Translations under genes and position numbers: made by a program
Part shown: in pieces, positions 59,639 through 64,000 of the stretch
Numbering within the stretch: the stretch's first letter is position 1
How the letters are laid out: the number at the start of each line of letters is the position of its first letter
The notes under the pieces: model-generated
The model's database searches: none
The model's input: only the letters and a program-made list of their open reading frames with translations
Told to the model about the DNA's origin: nothing
Assembly (NCBI GenBank): GCA_029261395.1
Contig: JAJDBJ010000083.1
Span: 1-64,000, forward strand
Direction of reading: 5' to 3'
Source of the DNA: Nitrospinaceae bacterium
GTDB lineage: Bacteria; Nitrospinota; Nitrospinia; Nitrospinales; Nitrospinaceae
DNA: 64,000 bases

Positions 59639-60574
59639 GTGAGCGTTCATCGGGTACTGATCGTCGGAGCCAGACGGCGTAAACAGGGATTGGGCGAGTT
59701 CATCGCCCAATATTTTCACGAGCAGGGCGCGGAGATCTGCGGCATCGTCGGCACCTCGTCCCACTCGGTAGAGGAAGCCGCACAACATCTGCATCTGCAG
59801 TACGGTATTTCCACGCAGGGATATACAGATTTAGCCACGGCTATCAGGCAAACCCATCCGACCGTCGTCGTCATCGCGTCACCGACCGGGGTGCACCGCC
59901 AACATCTGGAGACGGTGGCGGCATTCGGAATTTCCTGTTTGTGCGAAAAGCCGTTATTCTGGGAGGGCGGTACAACCTGCGAACCGGAGGCAGTGGAACG
60001 CTTGGTCGATCGGTTTTGCGGCGAGGGACAACTCCTGCAGTTGGTGACCCAATGGCCGGAAACCCTCGACGAATACTACTCGCTTTACCCGGAAATGAAG
60101 GATCAGCCGGTCGAACGGTTTGGCATGTTGTTGGGACCGGCGTCGTCCGGCATAAATATGGCGATCGACGCATTGCCTCACGTGCTGAGCATGGTACACT
60201 GTTTAACGGGCGTCGGTGAGGTTCACAAGGTCGAGGCAACGCACAAAAGTCACGATCATCTGAACATCACATTCGACTACTGGCATGCTCAGGGTCGCCT
60301 GGAGGTGGCGGTGGATTTGATTCAATCGCCCAAAAGTCCGCGGCCGGCGGGTTATGCCATCAACGGCCATGAGGTCCGGCGCTCCATCCAACTCCCCGAA
60401 TATCAAATGATGTTCACCGACGAGTCGGGGAATCAAATAGCGGTGGAAGATCCGCTGAGGAAACTTGTACGGCGCACCCTGGCCGATCTCGAAAACGGGA
60501 AGCCAACCGATAAAAAACAACTCATCGCATCCATGATTGATTTAAAGATCCTGGTGGAGAATCTCCAAATATGA
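59639..60574 (+). CDS. Gfo/Idh/MocA family oxidoreductase
   Basis: 311 aa from the GTG with GAGGAGG; an alternative GTG lies 6 bases before. NAD-binding region VHRVLIVGARRRKQG is an unusual glycine loop (GARRRKQG); the typical EKP motif appears as CEKPLFW, and VVIASPTGVHRQHLE is intact. Family members act on sugars or sugar nucleotides. It is between LPS-type and radical SAM genes; the 3' end overlaps the next gene (ATGA). Confidence 0.85.
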   Translation: MSVHRVLIVGARRRKQGLGEFIAQYFHEQGAEICGIVGTSSHSVEEAAQHLHLQYGISTQGYTDLATAIRQTHPTVVVIASPTGVHRQHLETVAAFGISCLCEKPLFWEGGTTCEPEAVERLVDRFCGEGQLLQLVTQWPETLDEYYSLYPEMKDQPVERFGMLLGPASSGINMAIDALPHVLSMVHCLTGVGEVHKVEATHKSHDHLNITFDYWHAQGRLEVAVDLIQSPKSPRPAGYAINGHEVRRSIQLPEYQMMFTDESGNQIAVEDPLRKLVRRTLADLENGKPTDKKQLIASMIDLKILVENLQI

Positions 60575-61812
60575 ATACTGCTGAAAAACAGAAAGTTGCA
60601 CTGTCTTCCATTCATGATTTTGCCGCCAAACTCCGCCAGCCGGACACCCTGCCGCGCGTTAAGGAGTACGTGAAGTGGCTGGCCAGCGGCGAGAACCGCA
60701 ATCCGGAAGCCATGCCCGACTTTGCGCCGGTGTCGATCAATCTCGACCTCACCACCGCGTGCAACTTCGCCTGCGACCATTGCGTCGATAAAGAGATTCT
60801 CAATCTGAACATACGGTACGATCACCAGCGCTTGCTCGATTCGTTGCAACTGATGGCCGAGAAGGGCCTCAAGTCCGTCATCGTCATCGGCGGCGGCGAG
60901 CCGACCACCTATCCGAAGTTTGAAGAGACCATCCGCTTCATGAAGGAACTCAAACTGCAGGTGTCCATCGTGTCCAACGGGGCGGGCAACAAAAGAATTC
61001 TCAGTATCGCCGATTGTCTGGACGCGGGCGACTGGGTGCGGCTGTCGTTGGATTCGGGGACCGATCCCACGTTTCAGGCGATGCACCTGCCGAAAATTAA
61101 AATCACGCTGGAAGAAATCTGTTCGCACATTCCGGCCATCAAGGCGGTCAATTCAACTTTTAAAGTGGGATTTTCGTATATCGTGACGTGGAAGGGCGCC
61201 AACATCTTCGATGAAGATATCGTCGAGAACATGCACGAGATGGCCGAAGCCGCCGCGCTGGCAAAGCGTAACAAGTTCGATTACATCGCCTTCAAACCGT
61301 TTCTGACCCGCGCCGAAGTCAACAATGCGGAGGTGATCGACCTCGAAGCGTCGGACAAACGGTACAAGCAAATCGTTAAAGTCATCAGCAAACAGTTAGA
61401 CAAAACCACTTCGCTGGAAGATGATAGTTTCAAAGTCCACCGCGCCACCAATCTCAAGATGCTGTTGAGCGGGGAGAAGTCGACCGACAACGTCGGTCAG
61501 CCGCAGAGATGCCACATGCAGTTTTTCCGGCAAATCTTGAGTCCGCTCGGCACCTACAACTGTCCGGTGTACCGCAACCAGCCGCACGGTCAACTCGGCG
61601 AGAAGGACGGTTACGCCGACGCCCAAGGCTACGCCGGCGTGCGCGACACCTGCACCAGCATGATCCACGAATTTAACGCCACCAAAGAATGCGAAAACGT
61701 GACCTGCCTGTACAACCACGTCAACTGGTGGTTCGAAGACCTCATCAAACACCCCGAAAAACTCGACGCCCTCATCCCGCACACACCCGAAGAAGAAGAT
61801 TATTTTTTGTAG
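60571..61812 (+). CDS. Radical SAM protein with C-terminal cysteine-rich (SPASM-like) region
   Basis: 413 aa. Cluster motif C64-X3-C68-X2-C71 (TACNFACDHC) in the SAM barrel, GGGEPTTYP as the SAM-binding motif, and a C-terminal region with at least five cysteines (RCHMQFF, NCPVYR, TCTSM, ECENVTC) that may hold a second cluster. Start is coupled to the Gfo/Idh/MocA gene (ATGA). Because of the pair and the LPS context it may modify a sugar or small metabolite; no peptide substrate gene was found. Confidence 0.85.
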   Translation: MNTAEKQKVALSSIHDFAAKLRQPDTLPRVKEYVKWLASGENRNPEAMPDFAPVSINLDLTTACNFACDHCVDKEILNLNIRYDHQRLLDSLQLMAEKGLKSVIVIGGGEPTTYPKFEETIRFMKELKLQVSIVSNGAGNKRILSIADCLDAGDWVRLSLDSGTDPTFQAMHLPKIKITLEEICSHIPAIKAVNSTFKVGFSYIVTWKGANIFDEDIVENMHEMAEAAALAKRNKFDYIAFKPFLTRAEVNNAEVIDLEASDKRYKQIVKVISKQLDKTTSLEDDSFKVHRATNLKMLLSGEKSTDNVGQPQRCHMQFFRQILSPLGTYNCPVYRNQPHGQLGEKDGYADAQGYAGVRDTCTSMIHEFNATKECENVTCLYNHVNWWFEDLIKHPEKLDALIPHTPEEEDYFL

Positions 61813-62025
61813 TTTTAATTGGACGGGATCACTGGATTACCAGAAAAGCCCGCATTAGGGAGGTCATTCTTTTTTTCAGCAGGAAAAATCAAGTAGGAAA
61901 ATAACTGAGGAAGGGTAGGGGAGTCGTTCGTTGCCTCTCCTCGTCAGAGGACCGCTCCGCGAGGACCGATTGTGGCCGGGCGAACTTTAAACCTTGGGAT
62001 GCGAGGTCAACGTTTTAATTCCTGA

Positions 62026-62070
62026 AATCAGCCTCGGCGAAATTGGGTCCAGCGTCACGCTGGGCCGGTG
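62026..62070 (+). repeat. Dispersed repeat, reverse copy, forming the dut 3' end
   Basis: Contains CCAGCGTCACGCTGGGC preceded by a CAGCCTCGGCGAAATTGGGT segment; read on the minus strand this is the same as 9258-9300. The dut stop (TGA at 62057-62055) falls within the palindrome. The 61813-62025 gap holds another small hairpin (GCCTCTCCTCGTCAGAGGA) and no gene. Confidence 0.6.
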
Positions 62071-62492
62071 GAGCCGAAGCCGGAGCCTGCGCGGTCGGTG
62101 TCGTCGAGGTCGTCGACGGGTAGAAATTCCACGGTCTCGACTTTTTGCACGAGGAGTTGCGCGATGCGGTCGCCTTTTTGGATGAAGTGTTCGCCATCGG
62201 AGTGATTGAACAGGAGGACTTTGACTTCGCCGCGGTACTGGGAATCGATTACCCCGGCACCGCAATCAATGCCGTGTTTGACGGCCATGCCACTGCGCGG
62301 CCAGATGAGGCCGACGTGTCCAGCGGGTAAGGCGAGTCGGATACCGGTGGATACCAGCATTTTGCCGCGAGCGGGGATGACGATATCGACGGCGGAGCAC
62401 AAGTCCGCTCCCGCATCACCGGGATAGGCGTAGGCGGGGGTGATCCCACCTGCTACCCGGCAAACGGTTTTCGTTTTGTCGAGTGTATCCAT
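62055..62492 (-). CDS. dut: Deoxyuridine 5'-triphosphate nucleotidohydrolase (dUTPase)
   Basis: 145 aa from the MDTLDKT start; a longer frame to 62552 would run into the structured element. Trimeric dUTPase motifs in order: AYAYPGDAGADLCSA (1), WPRSGMAVKHGIDCGAGVIDSQYRG (2/3, split over 20 residues), HFIQKGDRIAQLLVQ (4) and AGSGFGSTGPA (5). The last motif and stop are supplied by a dispersed repeat. It hydrolyses dUTP to keep uracil out of DNA. The ribosome site is weak. Confidence 0.92.
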   Translation of the reverse strand: MDTLDKTKTVCRVAGGITPAYAYPGDAGADLCSAVDIVIPARGKMLVSTGIRLALPAGHVGLIWPRSGMAVKHGIDCGAGVIDSQYRGEVKVLLFNHSDGEHFIQKGDRIAQLLVQKVETVEFLPVDDLDDTDRAGSGFGSTGPA

Positions 62493-62506
62493 CTTAATAT
62501 AAAGAA

Positions 62507-62647
62507 GCCCCGTCGGAAGATGCAAAAGAACGTTGGCATTTGGGCTGGTCAAACCCCTTGAAGTCAGACGACCGTCCTGTCCCTGGCAGTAAACAGGATT
62601 GTATTGGAAGAGTGTAAGCAGACGTGCTTTTACTCTGCCGACGGGGC
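62507..62647. other. Structured inverted-repeat element, candidate small RNA or dut leader
   Basis: A 10-base perfect stem GCCCCGTCGG (62507) / CCGACGGGGC (62647) encloses an inner pairing AAAAG-a-ACGT / ACGT-g-CTTTT and an apical hairpin TCCTGT / ACAGGA (62575-62598). The long stem, central bubble and apical loop resemble the 6S RNA plan but at 141 bases are short for it. It lies 15 bases upstream of dut and could also be its leader. A GGCGGGTTACTTT (62664) / AAAGTAACCCGCC (62894) pair surrounds the next 200 bases. From 62895 to 63351 I see no gene, and open frames there look spurious. Confidence 0.4.
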
Positions 62648-62663
62648 GAAATAAAGAAAGGGT

Positions 62664-62894
62664 GGCGGGTTACTTTTCGACCTTGGCTCGTTCCGTTAAG
62701 AACGAACGGTGACCATAAAAAACGCTTCCATCTAACGCCGCTTGGAATGAGCTTTTTTGCCGATTGGTTATGCAGGTCTCGGCCGGCGCTCAATACATTT
62801 GAGGATTTAGGAAGGGGCATTACCTGCATCTCAAACCCCAAAGGGTTTAAAAGATACATGGGGGAAAAGGAAGCTGTTCTTAAAGTAACCCGCC
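62664..62894. repeat. Inverted repeat pair of 13 bases
   Basis: GGCGGGTTACTTT (62664-62676) and its exact inverse AAAGTAACCCGCC (62882-62894). The enclosed 205 bases encode nothing convincing, so it may be a decayed mobile element or part of a structured RNA. Confidence 0.4.
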
Positions 62895-63351
62895 GGGGGG
62901 GGCAGGGGAAAACTGTATTTTTAATCGCAGGTCCGAACATTCGGTTCCCAAAATTTGAGGTTGATCTCATCAATCCAAAATAACAGGCTAGAAACTACAT
63001 ACCTTCATATTGTATAGCTATGGGAAAATACCACCATATATTGTAGTGTGTCAAGCAGATTAGTTGAATATTTAAGGCGTGGCCTGTAAATCACAATAAA
63101 TCAACAGTTTATAGTTCAGTTGAATTTGGGTTTCATTTACAATTAATAACAACCACAACATATGGGGGGAGGAATTTTTTAATCTGGCCATATGATGGGG
63201 CCCTAACAGAGAGGAACTCCTTTGAGGAATTTTCCTATTAAATAGGCCTGTATCAGGCTAAAAATTATAGAATAGAATTAACTTGTTGATTTTAAAAGGG
63301 CAGAAAAACACTATAAATATTCGCCTGAATGGACTGCATAAGCAATAAAGG

Positions 63352-64000
63352 CTAGTTTTCGTTTTTCCGAAAATGATCCAGCGAGTCGGGGATTTCGCTC
63401 AGGGCGTGGTCCTTGATCGGGTACAAGGTGGGGTCGCCGGTCAGTTGGCTGTAGAGAAGCAGGGTGCCTGTTGCCTGTTGGCCGATTTTAAGTTGGCCCA
63501 GGGAATTACTGCTACGGTCGAGCAGGGTGAGAGTCAGGCGGGGTTTCCCCAACCCGGTGTCTTCAGTCACCTCGGTCGGGTTCAGGCTGGTTTCGTATTC
63601 CAGATTGTTCAGAGTCCACAAAATATCTTTACCGACAAAGGGTTTGAGGTCATCCATCTCCTCCGGTTGGGTGAGTACCCATTGTTTATCCTGTTTCTCC
63701 AGCTCAAAAGCCTTGTCCGGATATTTGATTCGGATACGGGCGACCTGTTCCGGATCAAACTTCAGCAGTTTTTTATCTTTGAAATCTTCGCGGGAGCGGA
63801 ACACTTTTTTCACGGTGTCGGTGTCCAGTTCGAAAACCGATTGGTCCACGCTTCGGGTGACAAATGAATGCTGTTTGTTTTTGTCGGTATTTCCCAATCG
63901 GAGTGTTTCCTGCGACCCGTCTTTTTTGAACACGGTCAGCTCTTTTTGAGGGGTATCCAATCCAAACAGCTTCAATTGTTTGCTCGGGGCGAATTTCTGG
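63352..64000 (-). CDS. DUF4340 domain protein, N-terminus beyond the window
   Basis: About 216 residues visible, reading in from the right edge; the frame is open at position 64000. The DUF4340 pattern is present: LFGLDTPQKELTVFKKDG, FVTRSVDQSVFELDTD, KFDPEQVARIRIKYPD. In other genomes DUF4340 genes usually sit downstream of ABC transporter or gliding-type (GldF/GldG) permease genes; that neighbour would be past the edge. Ends about 450 bases from the structured element upstream of dut. Confidence 0.8.
   Translation of the reverse strand, partial: QKFAPSKQLKLFGLDTPQKELTVFKKDGSQETLRLGNTDKNKQHSFVTRSVDQSVFELDTDTVKKVFRSREDFKDKKLLKFDPEQVARIRIKYPDKAFELEKQDKQWVLTQPEEMDDLKPFVGKDILWTLNNLEYETSLNPTEVTEDTGLGKPRLTLTLLDRSSNSLGQLKIGQQATGTLLLYSQLTGDPTLYPIKDHALSEIPDSLDHFRKNEN

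Noticed and set aside
62494-62983. Frames of 119 and 159 codons on opposite strands
   Set aside because: They overlap each other and the inverted-repeat structure, and have unusual Arg/Pro/Ser composition; no domain recognised.

Overview
The window looks like the chromosome of a Nitrospinota (Nitrospina-like) nitrite-oxidising bacterium. The reasons are a copper nitrite reductase (nirK, 4238-5251), a protein with two cytochrome c domains and an ethylbenzene-dehydrogenase-type heme domain that resembles the NxrC subunits described for Nitrospina (18981-20570), many secreted c-type heme proteins, two sigma-54 activators with sigma-54 promoters, and a Gram-negative envelope gene set (outer-membrane barrels, heptosyltransferase, MlaC). 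The assignment is inferred from gene content; no rRNA is present. No tRNA, CRISPR array, transposase or prophage was found.

Layout. 1-3.75 kb: a leftward molybdenum-cofactor operon (mobBA fusion, moeA) ending in a VCBS-repeat protein cut by the window edge. 3.9-6.8 kb: nirK behind a sigma-54 promoter, convergent with a PAS sigma-54 activator; both have similar TTGC-type dyads upstream. 7-17.4 kb: envelope genes (mlaC, tandem DUF3365 heme protein, two barrel proteins, TgpA-like transglutaminase), two cyclophilins, a DJ-1-like protein and a GT-C membrane protein. 17.5-22.3 kb: respiratory block with a monoheme cytochrome, a small secreted protein, the NxrC-like protein and an NHL-repeat protein. 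22.3-27.1 kb: leftward MidA-like methyltransferase, TPR protein and B12/radical SAM enzyme.

27.3-38 kb is the most unusual part. A strong sigma-70 promoter precedes about fifteen rightward genes made largely of protein-interaction modules: an acidic coiled-coil protein, an NHL propeller, a TPR protein, an LRR protein, eight genes carrying nine DUF1566 (Lcl_C) domains, a glutaredoxin-like protein, a SEC-C protein and a parvulin. Most of the DUF1566 proteins lack a signal peptide, which is unusual for that fold.

38-47 kb: housekeeping genes (serA, class V aminotransferase, RDD protein, acidic zinc-ribbon protein, L-2-hydroxyglutarate oxidase, dGTPase, LOG protein, Nfu). 47.3-50.8 kb: a leftward operon with a CarH/LitR-type B12 photoreceptor regulator behind a repeat-rich operator-promoter. 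51-55.9 kb: a second PAS sigma-54 activator divergent from a CDGSH, VOC, pirin, metallo-beta-lactamase and nitroreductase operon that has its own sigma-54 promoter and a large dyad. 55.9-57.9 kb: an AT-richer cassette of small membrane proteins, one interrupted by an in-frame TGA. 58-61.8 kb: heptose/LPS-type genes followed by an oxidoreductase and a radical SAM enzyme. 62-64 kb: dut with a 3' end made by a dispersed repeat, a structured inverted-repeat element, and the end of a DUF4340 gene.

Several non-coding gaps hold dispersed palindromic repeats (3.9, 9.3-9.5, 23.8-24.0, 44.3 and 62.0 kb), including one repeat inserted into another.
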